Assembly: GCA_002270295.1 (NCBI GenBank)
Contig: NISF01000004.1
Coordinates: 1-64,000 of the forward strand
DNA length: 64,000 nucleotides
From: Enterobacter sp. 10-1
Lineage (GTDB): Bacteria > Pseudomonadota > Gammaproteobacteria > Enterobacterales > Enterobacteriaceae
Direction of reading: 5' to 3'
Of this stretch, positions 36,036 through 45,679 are shown in pieces; within the stretch, counting starts at the first letter, position 1, and each line of letters begins with the position of its first letter. Both the position numbers and the translations under genes were made by a program. The notes under the pieces were generated by a model. It had not been told where the DNA came from and ran no database searches. It worked only from the letters and a program-made list of their open reading frames with translations.

Positions 36036-36059
36036 GGGCTCATTAGCTGAGCCCTTTTT
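36036..36059 (+). terminator. Rho-independent terminator between lysR and the integrase
   Basis: GGGCTCA (36036-36042) pairs with TGAGCCC (36048-36054), followed by five T residues. It lies about 140 bases past the LysR stop and between convergent genes. Confidence 0.8.
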
Positions 36060-36088
36060 CAAGCTTATCAATCGGTATATACCGAAGT

Positions 36089-37351
36089 TCAGACTTTGGA
36101 CTGCTGATGGCCCAAAATATAGGATGGCACGAATTCCTCTCTGCATCTGTCCAGATAATCTGACCACCACTGCATCATCGCCTTGCGGGCTTCCAGATGC
36201 TCCGCCTTGTGGATGTAGGCTGCCCGAACGCTATTGCGCTCCTGATGGCTCATCTGACGCTCAACTGCATCCTGTGACCAGAGACCTGATTCTATCAGGG
36301 CACTACAGGCCATTGCCCGGAATCCGTGGCCGCAGACATCCTCTTTAGTATTATATTCCATAAGCCGCAGCGCCTTATTAACCGTGTTTTCACTCATTGG
36401 TCTGGATGGATTATGGATGCTGGGGAACAGCAACTTCTGATCACCGGTGATTTCTCTTATCTGCTTCAGTATGTCGATGGTCTGTCGTGACAGCGGCACA
36501 ATGTGCGGCGTGCGCATTTTCGCCCCCCTGCTGGAATAGCGGACGCCTGGGAGCGGTTCTCGTGTGGCGGGGATCGTCCAGATTTTATTTGTGAAACTTA
36601 TCTCTGTCCAGCGGGCAAACCGCAGTTCGCTGGAGCGAATAAAGACATGCAGGGTAAGAGAAACAGCCAGCCGGGTTAATTCCCGTCCCTGATGATAGCC
36701 ATCAATGCGACTCAACAATTCGGGTAGTCGTTCAAGGGGAAGGGCGGGGTAGTGTCGTTTAACCGGTGCTGCGATGATACCTTCGAGATTCGATGCCGGA
36801 TTGCTCTCAATCATCCCCTGATGCACTGCATGCCGCATGATGTTGCACATATGCTGCCGGGTACGTGCTGCGACTTCCAGCAGACCTTTTTGCTCAATGC
36901 CTTTCAGCAGGTCGATAAAGTGACGAGGTTTCAGTTCAGCTACTGGCAAGTGTCCAATCACAGGAAATATATGATTGTTCATGCTGGCAAGCAGACGGGA
37001 GGCGTGGTTCTCAGACCATGTTCTGTTGCTTTTATGCCAGCTCAATGCAACGTGCTTAAATGTTTTTTCCGGTGAGCGGGCTGCTTTATCTGCAATACGT
37101 TGCTGTGATGGATTGATATTCTGCGTTAGCAGCTTGCGTATACCATCACGTTGCTGACGAGCGTAAGCCAGAGAAACATCGGGATAGGCACCTAAGCCGA
37201 GGCGAGATTCTTTACCATTGATACGATATTTGAGATACCAGAGACGTGACCCGCCTGGATTGACTAAAAGGTACAGTCCATGAGAGTCGGAAACTTTGAA
37301 GGGTTTAGCGGATGGTTTTAAGCTACGGATTTTAGCGTCGTTCAGAGACAT
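36089..37351 (-). CDS. P4-type tyrosine integrase
   Basis: This 420-residue integrase is complete. The N-terminal DUF4102 arm-binding domain (about 1-90) includes LKPSAKPFKVSDSHGLYLLVNPGGSRLWYLKYR. A core-binding SAM-like domain follows (about 100-185). The catalytic domain has Arg in FIRSSELRFARW, the HGFRAMA box (His-x2-Arg) and the nucleophile Tyr in AAYIHKAEHLEARK. It catalyses site-specific insertion and excision. It is the rightmost intact gene of the presumed ICE and is read inward, as expected for an integrase at the element boundary. No tRNA gene adjoins it; IS debris fills the flank at 37352-38402. Confidence 0.93.
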   Translation of the reverse strand: MSLNDAKIRSLKPSAKPFKVSDSHGLYLLVNPGGSRLWYLKYRINGKESRLGLGAYPDVSLAYARQQRDGIRKLLTQNINPSQQRIADKAARSPEKTFKHVALSWHKSNRTWSENHASRLLASMNNHIFPVIGHLPVAELKPRHFIDLLKGIEQKGLLEVAARTRQHMCNIMRHAVHQGMIESNPASNLEGIIAAPVKRHYPALPLERLPELLSRIDGYHQGRELTRLAVSLTLHVFIRSSELRFARWTEISFTNKIWTIPATREPLPGVRYSSRGAKMRTPHIVPLSRQTIDILKQIREITGDQKLLFPSIHNPSRPMSENTVNKALRLMEYNTKEDVCGHGFRAMACSALIESGLWSQDAVERQMSHQERNSVRAAYIHKAEHLEARKAMMQWWSDYLDRCREEFVPSYILGHQQSKV

Positions 37352-37480
37352 ATGGTGGTCACTCCATAATCGAACTGAAATGACCCCAAATCAGACCACC
37401 AATCTTGCCCGATGCGGAGGGGGAAATGAAAATGCATCGGGAAGATTTTTCACGCTAACATCGGGGAGTCGCAAGGCCAT

Positions 37481-38160
37481 ACCAAAAATGCAGTCCGGCG
37501 CGTGTGAAGCTCTTCGGATTATTAGCGTTGCCCGGCGTAACGCAGTCAAAGCCCGCAAGCAGGTGATTAATCAGCTTCGTGCGTTGCTGATTAGTGGACC
37601 GCAGGATGTTCGCGACAAACTCTGGAAATCGAAACCACATGAGTGCATAGTCGCCTGCATTAACAGCGAAGTGTCAGAGCACTCTCCATTGCGTATAGCT
37701 CTGTGCAGCACGCTTCGAAGCCTCGCGAAGCGATGGTTGGCCCTGACTGAAGAGATGAATGAACTGGACGAATCACTCGATAAACTGACCCGCAAATATG
37801 CCAGTAACCTTCGTAGTCAGTTTGGTGTAGGTCCACATACAGCTGCAACGCTGCTGGCAGTTGTAGGCGATAACCCCGAACGTTTAAAAAATGAAGCGGC
37901 CCAGGCATCGCTCTGTGGCGTAAATCCGTTACCAGCATCATCAGGAAAAACAGTCAGGCACAGATTAAACCGTGGCGGCTCACGTGAAGCAAACAATGCT
38001 CTGTGGACCATAACCCTTGTGTGTATGCGAAGTGATCCGCGAACACGAACCTATGTCGACAGACGAACTCGTGAAGGGCTATCGACCAAAGAGATACTAA
38101 GATGCCTAAAACGTTAGATCGTCCGTGAACTCTATCCATTGATTTTATCGGACCTCGCCT
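37481..38160 (+). pseudogene. IS110-family transposase, 3' fragment
   Basis: The plus strand encodes the C-terminal part of an IS110-type (Transposase_20) enzyme: GACEALRIISVARRNAVKAR, then FGVGPHTAATLLAVVGDNPERL and LNRGGSREANNALW. An in-frame TAG at 38115-38117 interrupts the usual LKRYIVRELYPLI end, and the catalytic N-terminal third is missing. It is a dead remnant lying against the integrase start. Confidence 0.8.
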
Positions 38161-38207
38161 ATGCCAATCACCCGATCTTGACATAGGAGCGTCAATAGCC
38201 CAATGGA

Positions 38208-38402
38208 ACACTTCTTCCGTAGTCTGAAGAATTAATGAGTATCAGTAGTAGATTATACATTCCATGCAATAACGGGCTATATCACTGGGTTTTACAGTGC
38301 GCTCAGGCAGCATGAATATAACGGAGGATTATCACCAAACGAATCGGAAAACCGATACTGGAAAAACGCTAAAGCGGTGGCCAGTTTTTGTTGACAACTA
38401 CA
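38208..38402 (+). mobile_element. IS3-family remnant, OrfB C-terminus and right end
   Basis: It encodes MEHFFRSLKN, then (after stops and a frame change) ITGYITGFYSALRQHEYNGGLSPNESENRYWKNAKAVASFC, the tail of an IS3 OrfB transposase, ending at 38394. The adjacent terminus ends at 38402 and, read on the minus strand, begins TGTAGT and reaches TGGCCACC. This resembles the terminus at base 126, so the two are ends of related elements. Confidence 0.75.
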
Positions 38403-38455
38403 TTTCTTATGACTAAATGGCATGGAGTTTGCATGTTTCAGACTGGGGGGAATCT

Positions 38456-39169
38456 ATGTCTGAAATGCTTAAGTTTACACCGCATGAGTTGAATGTTATG
38501 AGTGAAATCATATGGAAACTCGCATCTGAAAAAAACTCTTTCAGTTTAAGAAGTTCACTGTTGCCTCAAGTTACCAGTTTGCTTGGTGCGGACTACGGTG
38601 CTTCCTATGTCTGGAGTTCGGATAGCAGGACTTCACATGATGGGGTTGCCATTAATATTGATGACAGTGCGATACGCAAGCACGACCTTGAATTTCAATT
38701 TATTGATCCAATCACACCACTGTTAAGCGCAAAAACTAATCCAACTCGCGTTTGCGATGTTATGCCACACACGCTGCTATCCAGCACTCGCTACTATCAA
38801 GAGTTTCTCAAACCGAACGGGTTATTCCATGGAATAAATGTGTTCTTCACCAGAAACCATATCAATGTGGGCGATCTTAGAATTTGGCGCTCTGAAAAGC
38901 GGCCAGCATTTTCATTCAGGGATGGTCAAATATTATCAGTCTTACAGCCCTATTTTTGTCAGGCACTGCCACAACCCTCTAATAAGACAAGCCTTTTAAC
39001 CGGGAGAGAACAGGAGGTGGTGAGTCTGGTCAGCAAGGGATTGAGTGATAAGGAGGTCGCACGCCTCCTGGATATTGGCTTTACCACCGTAAGGTCACAT
39101 CTGACCCAGGCACTCCGAAAACTCGAATGCGTGAATCGTACCGAGTTAGCCTCAAGAAGATTTGATTAA
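38456..39169 (+). CDS. LuxR-family transcriptional regulator
   Basis: This 237-residue protein has a C-terminal LuxR helix-turn-helix (TGREQEVVSLVSKGLSDKEVARLLDIGFTTVRSHL, about 178-212). Its N-terminal sensing domain contains SSTRYYQEFLKPNGLFHGIN, a pattern shared by LuxR proteins near catabolic genes rather than quorum-sensing ones. The start at 38456 follows GGGGGG. It lies 79 bases upstream of the amidase gene and may control it. Confidence 0.85.
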   Translation: MSEMLKFTPHELNVMSEIIWKLASEKNSFSLRSSLLPQVTSLLGADYGASYVWSSDSRTSHDGVAINIDDSAIRKHDLEFQFIDPITPLLSAKTNPTRVCDVMPHTLLSSTRYYQEFLKPNGLFHGINVFFTRNHINVGDLRIWRSEKRPAFSFRDGQILSVLQPYFCQALPQPSNKTSLLTGREQEVVSLVSKGLSDKEVARLLDIGFTTVRSHLTQALRKLECVNRTELASRRFD

Positions 39170-39248
39170 CTCCTCAATGTTGAGGATACAAAGACTCACA
39201 GCAGGTTGGTATTAATAAATATGTACACATTTCAATCGGGGAATAACT

Positions 39249-40739
39249 GTGAGTAAGAAAAGCCTTCTTGTGCTGGTATGTATCATGGTGATTCATGGAT
39301 ACGCTCATGCAGCAAACCAGTTACCAACAGACCTTAACAAACTTACTGCAACTGAAGCAGCTCAGATGATATGCAAAAAACAAATCACCAGTGAGCAGTT
39401 AATACGAGCCTACCTGAACAAAATTCAATCACATCCCAACCTTAATGCATTTATTAGCGTAAATCCGGACAGGGCTATAGCAGAGGCAAAGGCATGGGAT
39501 AAAAAACAAACAACGAGTAGCGGCTGTTTGCCTCTGGGAGGGGTCCCGGTGGCTGTGAAGGATAATACTCAGGTCATCGGATTTCCTAACACAGCAGGAA
39601 CACCAGCATTAGCTCACTTTATGCCCAAGACTACCGCGCCAGTGATTCAGAAATTAATTGATGCGGGCGCAATCGTAATTGGTAAAACTAATATGCATGA
39701 ACTTGCGTATGGTGCTACCGGTTATAATACCGCCATGCACATGCCCGGAATCGTTGGCGTTCGCAATGCATATGATTCCAGCCGTATTCCAGGTGGTTCC
39801 TCATCTGGAAGTGCCGTCGCTGTTGCTGCAGGTATGGTACCGATAGCAATGGGCACCGACACTGGTGCTTCGGTCCGTCAGCCGTGCGCATTGAATGGCT
39901 GTGTAGGATTTCGCCCAACTACTGGACGTTATAGTCAGCAGGGGATAACCCCAATTTCGCATACGCGAGATACAGCTGGCCCTATGGCGCATACCGTTGC
40001 TGATGTTGCATTGATGGATCATGTGATCAGTGGAGCTGAGATTCTGCCCCCAGCAGAGCCGCAACACATACGCTTAGGTATTAGCCCTTATTTTTGGCAA
40101 GGTCTCGACAAAGACGTTAGTGAAAATGCCCACCGTGCTTTGCAAAAGCTCAGAGAGGCAGGTGTTGAGCTCGTTGTTACAGAAATGCCAGGTCTTGAGC
40201 AGGCAAACGTTGCAGTTTCTCTGCCCGTTGTGGTTTATGAAGGAAAGCACGACCTGATTAAATATCTCAGCGATAACCAAACAGGTGTGTCTTTCGAACA
40301 GGTAGCTGCCAAGGTGTCCAGCCCTGATGTAAAAAATATTTTCGACCACGCATTGATACCACAAACAGTAGTTGATGCGAATGGCAGTATTGTTCCTGCG
40401 GAGGTTATTCACCAAAAAGCGGTAACAGAAGGTTTGCCGCATCTGCTGAACATTTATAAAAGAGCATTTGCTAACAATCGCCTGGACGGACTCATTTTTC
40501 CAACATCACCTGTGATTGCACCTCTTGCCGATGACAAAGTCAGTTCCGGTGCCGAGTTTGCAAAACTGATTCATAATACTGACCCAGGAAGTAATATCCG
40601 TTTACCCGGCTTAAGTATTCCTGCGGGATTGGGTGCGCAAACCCATATGCCTGTAGGTATCGAAATCGATGGACTCCCAGGAGACGATGCGAAAATTCTG
40701 GCAATAGGTGCAACAGTCGAAAACATAATCAAAGAATAA
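39249..40739 (+). CDS. Secreted amidase (mandelamide/indole-acetamide hydrolase type)
   Basis: This 496-residue amidase-signature enzyme hydrolyses an amide to a carboxylate plus ammonia. A signal peptide (about 1-21, ending YAHAA) predicts a periplasmic product. The catalytic triad is visible: Lys104 (VPVAVKDN), the cis-Ser in GGSSSGSAV (about 183-188) and the nucleophile Ser208 in TDTGASVRQP. The following GCVGFRPTTGRYSQQGITPISHTRDTAGPMAHT segment is close to mandelamide hydrolases. It begins with GTG. It sits in a locus with a nitrilase, a beta-glucosidase and a porin, which fits turnover of nitrile-derived amides. A hairpin terminator follows. Confidence 0.82.
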   Translation: MSKKSLLVLVCIMVIHGYAHAANQLPTDLNKLTATEAAQMICKKQITSEQLIRAYLNKIQSHPNLNAFISVNPDRAIAEAKAWDKKQTTSSGCLPLGGVPVAVKDNTQVIGFPNTAGTPALAHFMPKTTAPVIQKLIDAGAIVIGKTNMHELAYGATGYNTAMHMPGIVGVRNAYDSSRIPGGSSSGSAVAVAAGMVPIAMGTDTGASVRQPCALNGCVGFRPTTGRYSQQGITPISHTRDTAGPMAHTVADVALMDHVISGAEILPPAEPQHIRLGISPYFWQGLDKDVSENAHRALQKLREAGVELVVTEMPGLEQANVAVSLPVVVYEGKHDLIKYLSDNQTGVSFEQVAAKVSSPDVKNIFDHALIPQTVVDANGSIVPAEVIHQKAVTEGLPHLLNIYKRAFANNRLDGLIFPTSPVIAPLADDKVSSGAEFAKLIHNTDPGSNIRLPGLSIPAGLGAQTHMPVGIEIDGLPGDDAKILAIGATVENIIKE

Positions 40740-40752
40740 TTAATCAAAGAAT

Positions 40753-40777
40753 TAATGGGCTGTAAATCAGCCCATTA
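40753..40777. terminator. Bidirectional terminator between amidase and araC-type genes
   Basis: TAATGGGCT (40753-40761) pairs with AGCCCATTA (40769-40777). T- and A-rich flanks suit termination in both directions between convergent genes. Confidence 0.75.
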
Positions 40778-40779
40778 AT

Positions 40780-41748
40780 TTATTTTCTCGCATCCAGAAA
40801 CTGCTCCCTATAAACTTTAGGTGACAAGCCAAACTGTTTTTTGAATGAACGGCTAAAATGAGTACTGTGTGTAAATCCCCATTCAAAAGCAATTTGTGAG
40901 ATCAGCTTATCTTTCAAAGCAATATTTTCCAGATCCCGGCAACAAAATTCCAGGCGTTTGACCCAGATGTATTGCGCTAAAGGTATTTCTTCACCCTCAA
41001 AAATTCTATATAAAGAGCTAACTGACATGCCCAGGTCTGATGCGATCGTAGCAACAGAGAGTTCTGATTCAGCAAGATTCATCTCGATATGTTTTTTTAT
41101 TCTTTTCAGGTGATAAGACTTCACAGAAGTTAACTGAGTTTGATTGTTCTGGGGCATGCTCTGCAGTGCCCCGGCAACCATTTGCAAAATTGCACCAGAT
41201 ACACCTGACTGTGCCTCAGGCGGAAGAACGGAAAGTTGCTCTAATGAGGTAAGAAAATTCGATAACAGATAACCCATGGCATGCTGTCCAGATATTTTAT
41301 ATGCACACAATCTCTCCGGTGCAGTAACATGTTGTTTTAAAAGCATACGTGGAATTCTGAGGACCAGTTTCTCAAAATCTTCATTAAACCCCATACGATA
41401 AGGGCGTGTGCTATCAAAAAGGATAAAATCCCCCGGTTGAAGTCGAGCAGACCTGTCATCCTGTTCAAGATATCCATTTCCTTTCAGCTGTAAACTGAAG
41501 AGGAAGTACTCATCATCACGTCTGTCCATTCTGATCTGACGGCTGTTGCGAGATACAGTCTGACTACAGGCGTTCAATTTCATGACATCTATTTCTGCGA
41601 CGCGGTCATGGAGAAGCTCAGCATGTATAGCTTTCGCCGGTGAGGAACTTGTCATTGCTAAATCAAGAGCAACAAATCGCTCACAAACTATTTGATGCCA
41701 GAAATCGTAACGTTGTGATTGCGGAAGCGTATGAGTGCTGATCAACAT
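40780..41748 (-). CDS. AraC-family regulator (NitR/FeaR-like)
   Basis: This 322-residue protein has an N-terminal AraC-binding-like domain (about 30-180, FSLQLKGNGYLEQDDRSARLQPGDFILFDSTRPYRM) and a C-terminal double helix-turn-helix (about 220-315) ending AFEWGFTHSTHFSRSFKKQFGLSPKVYREQFL. Regulators of this subtype control aromatic amine, nitrile and amide catabolism (FeaR, NitR). It is divergent from the porin-glucosidase operon, the probable target. Confidence 0.85.
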   Translation of the reverse strand: MLISTHTLPQSQRYDFWHQIVCERFVALDLAMTSSSPAKAIHAELLHDRVAEIDVMKLNACSQTVSRNSRQIRMDRRDDEYFLFSLQLKGNGYLEQDDRSARLQPGDFILFDSTRPYRMGFNEDFEKLVLRIPRMLLKQHVTAPERLCAYKISGQHAMGYLLSNFLTSLEQLSVLPPEAQSGVSGAILQMVAGALQSMPQNNQTQLTSVKSYHLKRIKKHIEMNLAESELSVATIASDLGMSVSSLYRIFEGEEIPLAQYIWVKRLEFCCRDLENIALKDKLISQIAFEWGFTHSTHFSRSFKKQFGLSPKVYREQFLDARK

Positions 41749-42091
41749 GTTAATTCCCCATTCCAGATATACTAAGACAATCCCTGCAAAAAAGATGCCC
41801 TGATTACACTGGCAGTGAATCTGGTCAAGGGAATCGGTAAAAACAATCAGTTTATCTGAAAACTTCCGTCAAAATGCATGCGTATATAACGCACATTGCT
41901 GGAGTTGCACCATTATGAGGCCCATCACATATTTGCATGCTTCGTAAAGGTGCAACAGCACTTGCAGTAAGTTTGAGCATGGATGGCAATAAGGCAGGTG
42001 CAATGGAGGGTAGTGGCTGGCTGTAATAATCCCCGGAGCTTTCTCAACGAACAAAGTAAAAAATTACAACGTCAACACCGGGGTAGAAATA
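41749..42091. promoter_or_regulatory. Divergent control region of the araC-type gene and the porin operon
   Basis: This 343-base gap without genes separates the regulator and the porin. AT-rich stretches near 41840-41900 and 41920-41960 could hold the promoters, but I cannot assign operators by eye. Confidence 0.45.
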
Positions 42092-43432
42092 ATGGTAATG
42101 CGCAAAATGATAGCGAGTCTGCTGGCGGTATCTGGTTGTTATACTCTTTCCGCTTCAGCTTATGATGCTTTTGATTGGGATTCTCCCTGGGCTTTTGGCG
42201 ACTGGAGCGGAATGAGAGAGGATCTCAGTAATGAGGGATTTAACTTCGGGCTTCAATATCTGAATGAAACTGCTGCAAACGTTGCTGGAGGATATGATAC
42301 CAGTACAGATGTGGGTACATCTGACCAAACAACAGCCTTGTTCAGTTATGACCTGAGCAAAATGACTGATGTTGATGGCCAGCTCAATGTCATCCTGACA
42401 AACCGCAATAACCATCGTCTGATTACTACTGAAAGGATCAGCGATCCTCGTTCAGGCACATTACCTAATCTCAGCCAGGAGGTATGGGGATATGGTTCTG
42501 TTAACCGTATTACTCGCCTGACATATACGCAGGGCATTGCTGACAAGATGTTCCAGCTTACTTTTGGGAAAATGACTCCCACCGCCGATTTTTTTCCGAG
42601 CTATCCTGAATTCCAGTCTCTTTTAAACAGCGGCACTGTTCCGGGCATCAGCCCCATCTGGTACGGCTGGCCAATTGGTTCCTGGGGTGCACACCTTACC
42701 TGGAATATTACGCCGGAAGTATATCTTCGAGCAGGGGTGTTTCAACAGAACCCAGAGTTAACGAAAAATGATAAGGGTATGTCTCTGACCTTCTCTGGTG
42801 GCCAGGGTGAAATATATCCCGTACTGCTGGGATGGCGTCCTCACTGGGGACCAAATAAGCTGGTCGGCAATTACTTCATAGGGGCTTTTTACAGTAATGT
42901 AACTGCTGATGATGTTTATGAAGGTAAAAATGGTGGTGCCGAGGCGCTTAATCCTTCGGCGGGTTATAAACAACACAATAATAAGCGTGCCGCGTGGATC
43001 TATTTAGACCAGCAATTAACGGGGCCTGGCGGTGAGAGCAAGAAGGGGCTAAAAGCTTTTATTAATGGTGAGGTGAACGATAAAAGCACATCAGTTCTCC
43101 AATATGCATATGGTTCCGGAGTCTATTATACAGGTTTGTTAGAGAGTCGCCCTGATGATATTGTCGGTCTGGCTGCTACTTATATTAAAATTAACGACAG
43201 ATGGTCTCAAAATAGAATAATAGCGAACGAACTTTCAGGGTTAACAGATTATTCGGATCCGCGTTATTTGCCGCCAGGAAGTGGAGAGGTTTCTGTCGAA
43301 GTTTTTTATCGAATTAAAGCAACAGGATGGCTGACACTCCAACCCAATATCCAGTATTACCACTCACCGGGGGCGAATAACAGCGTGCCCAATGCCTGGG
43401 TTATAGGTTTACAGACGAAAATTGATTTCTAA
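42092..43432 (+). CDS. OprB-type carbohydrate porin
   Basis: This 446-residue outer-membrane porin has a signal peptide (about 1-24) and the OprB start SPWAFGDWSGMREDLSNEGFNFGLQYLNETAANVAGG. The sequence continues with alternating strands typical of a 16-stranded barrel and ends with an aromatic strand (GLQTKIDF). OprB porins admit sugars and glucosides. The gene lies 18 bases before a beta-glucosidase, so the natural cargo is probably a glucoside. Confidence 0.88.
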   Translation: MVMRKMIASLLAVSGCYTLSASAYDAFDWDSPWAFGDWSGMREDLSNEGFNFGLQYLNETAANVAGGYDTSTDVGTSDQTTALFSYDLSKMTDVDGQLNVILTNRNNHRLITTERISDPRSGTLPNLSQEVWGYGSVNRITRLTYTQGIADKMFQLTFGKMTPTADFFPSYPEFQSLLNSGTVPGISPIWYGWPIGSWGAHLTWNITPEVYLRAGVFQQNPELTKNDKGMSLTFSGGQGEIYPVLLGWRPHWGPNKLVGNYFIGAFYSNVTADDVYEGKNGGAEALNPSAGYKQHNNKRAAWIYLDQQLTGPGGESKKGLKAFINGEVNDKSTSVLQYAYGSGVYYTGLLESRPDDIVGLAATYIKINDRWSQNRIIANELSGLTDYSDPRYLPPGSGEVSVEVFYRIKATGWLTLQPNIQYYHSPGANNSVPNAWVIGLQTKIDF

Positions 43433-43450
43433 TTAGCAGGAGACAGTTGG

Positions 43451-45679
43451 ATGATTAAATTTACCCCTTTAACTTTGGCGATTATTATTGCCTGCTGCCA
43501 GTATGCTAATGCTGAGGAGACAGGGAAAAATAAGCCATGGATGAACAAATCGCTTGATGCTGATCAACGTGCTGAAATGCTTGTGAAAGCAATGTCGCTG
43601 GACGAAAAAATTCGCCGGGTACACAGTGAAATGGCGCTTCCTATTTTAGGATTTGCCGTACCAGCAGGAGCTATCGGTTCTGCTGGTTATGTGCCAGCTG
43701 ATAACAAACTGGGGATTCCAGCTTTGCAGGTCAGCGATGCCAGCTTGGGTGTTACCAATCCTGCGGATGTCAGACCAAAAGATGGTGCTACTGCTTTGCC
43801 GTCAGGGTTATCGAGCGCGGCAAGCTGGGATCCTGTATTAAGTTATCAAAACGGGCAGATCATCGGCAATGAAGCGTGGAGTAAAGGATTCAATATCTTA
43901 CTTGCTGGAGGAATAAACCTGGCACGAGATCCCCGCAATGGGCGAAATTTCGAGTATTACGGCGAAGACCCGTTACTTGCAGGCATTCTGGTGGGAAACA
44001 GTATTCGGGGCATACAAAGTCAGCATGTTCTTTCTACGATAAAGCATTTTGCGATGAACGATCAGGAAACTGCTCGCCAGGGGATGAGTGCAGATATTGC
44101 GGAAGATGCGATGCGCGAAAGCGATCTGTTAGCCTTCAAAATCGCGATGGAGATAGGGCAACCGGGCGCAGTAATGTGCGGCTATAACCGAGTAAATGGC
44201 ACCTATGCGTGCGAAAACGAGGAGCTATTGCAGAAAATACTGAAGGATGACTGGAAGTATCGTGGATTTGTAATGTCAGACTGGGGTGCAGTTCATAGTG
44301 CAGGAGCCGCACTCAAAGGACTGGATATCGAAATGGGGTCTCAGTTGGATAAGCTGCTTTATGGAAATGTTTGGTTTGACAAACCCCTGGCAGAGGCAGC
44401 CAAAAATAAGCCTGAATATGCAACTCGCCTGGATGACATGAACCGCAGGATCTTACGTTCCCTCTTTGATAGCGGTTTATTTGAACATCCTCCAACCATC
44501 ACACCGATTGATTACAAAAATCATGCTGAAAAAGCCCAGCATGCGGCAGAAGAAGGAATGGTATTGTTGCGAAATGAGTCCCGATTCCTTCCTTTAAAAG
44601 ATAGGGAACAAAACATCCTCGTGATTGGGGGCAATGCAGATATCGGTGTACTGACAGGGGCAGGGTCATCACAGGTCACCCCACCTGGAGAGCCTCCAAT
44701 GATGGTTCATACTGGTGGAGAAGGAATGCTGAATTCACTCCGGGATCAGACTTGGTTTAAGTCATCCCCACTTGTGGCGTTGAAGGCTAACTTACCGAAA
44801 AGCAACATTACATTTAATGATGGCCGTAATACGGCTGAGGCGGCAGCATTAGCGAAAAAAGCCGATATCGTTATTGTATTCGCAACGCAATGGATGATGG
44901 AAAGTTATGACGCCTTCGATTTGTCATTACCGGATGGTCAGGATGCGATGATTGAAGCTGTAACGAAATCAAATCCGAATACTGCTGTTGTACTGGAAAC
45001 GGGTGGTGCCATTAGTATGCCCTGGCTGAATAAAACTAAAGCGGTTCTTGAGGCCTGGTATCCGGGCTCCGCAGGTGGTCCGGCTATTGCTAATATTCTT
45101 ACGGGCGTTGTTAATCCATCAGGTCATCTACCTGTGACTTTCCCCAAAAACCTTGCGCAATTACCAAGACCCGAAATTGTCGGGTTTGGTCTCTCTGATC
45201 ACGCTAAAGTGAATGTGGATTACAACATTGAAGGTGCTGATGTAGGTTACCGGTGGTTTGCGCAGCGAAATGAGAAAGTCTTGTTCCCGTTCGGATTTGG
45301 CCTTTCATACTCAAGATTCACTTTCAAAGGATTGCATGTTGACTCTACAAATCCGCTGCAGCTGAGCATGATTGTCAAAAATGTGGGTGATACAAAGGGG
45401 AAAGTGGTTCCGCAATTTTATCTGCACAGTGTGAATAAACGCCCTGCTACGAGATTGCTGGGTTGGGACAAGGTGGAACTTGCCCCCGGTGAAGAGAAAC
45501 GCGTGGCCGTCACAGTTGATCCACGCCTGTTAGCTGATTATTCAACCAAGAATAAGCAATGGGAAGTGGCTGCAGGGGATTATATCGTCGTTGCTGGAGC
45601 GTCCTCAGAGAACCATGCTGAAAAAGCTAAGGTGGTATTGAAACCTGCTACGTATACAGACACCGCGATCAGCCATTAA
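43451..45679 (+). CDS. Glycoside hydrolase family 3 beta-glucosidase, secreted
   Basis: This 742-residue GH3 enzyme has a signal peptide (about 1-21). The N-terminal barrel includes FEYYGEDPLLAGIL, KHFAMNDQETARQ and the nucleophile Asp277 in GFVMSDWGA. The second alpha/beta domain has LLRNESRFLPLK, and a C-terminal fibronectin-like domain (about 640-730) is present. It removes terminal beta-glucose from glucosides in the periplasm. AGGAG precedes the ATG, and it forms an operon with the porin. Confidence 0.92.
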   Translation: MIKFTPLTLAIIIACCQYANAEETGKNKPWMNKSLDADQRAEMLVKAMSLDEKIRRVHSEMALPILGFAVPAGAIGSAGYVPADNKLGIPALQVSDASLGVTNPADVRPKDGATALPSGLSSAASWDPVLSYQNGQIIGNEAWSKGFNILLAGGINLARDPRNGRNFEYYGEDPLLAGILVGNSIRGIQSQHVLSTIKHFAMNDQETARQGMSADIAEDAMRESDLLAFKIAMEIGQPGAVMCGYNRVNGTYACENEELLQKILKDDWKYRGFVMSDWGAVHSAGAALKGLDIEMGSQLDKLLYGNVWFDKPLAEAAKNKPEYATRLDDMNRRILRSLFDSGLFEHPPTITPIDYKNHAEKAQHAAEEGMVLLRNESRFLPLKDREQNILVIGGNADIGVLTGAGSSQVTPPGEPPMMVHTGGEGMLNSLRDQTWFKSSPLVALKANLPKSNITFNDGRNTAEAAALAKKADIVIVFATQWMMESYDAFDLSLPDGQDAMIEAVTKSNPNTAVVLETGGAISMPWLNKTKAVLEAWYPGSAGGPAIANILTGVVNPSGHLPVTFPKNLAQLPRPEIVGFGLSDHAKVNVDYNIEGADVGYRWFAQRNEKVLFPFGFGLSYSRFTFKGLHVDSTNPLQLSMIVKNVGDTKGKVVPQFYLHSVNKRPATRLLGWDKVELAPGEEKRVAVTVDPRLLADYSTKNKQWEVAAGDYIVVAGASSENHAEKAKVVLKPATYTDTAISH

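Noticed and set aside
37352..37480. tRNA or att site next to the integrase
   Set aside because: No TTC-arm motif or cloverleaf could be found, and the sequence joins IS debris.
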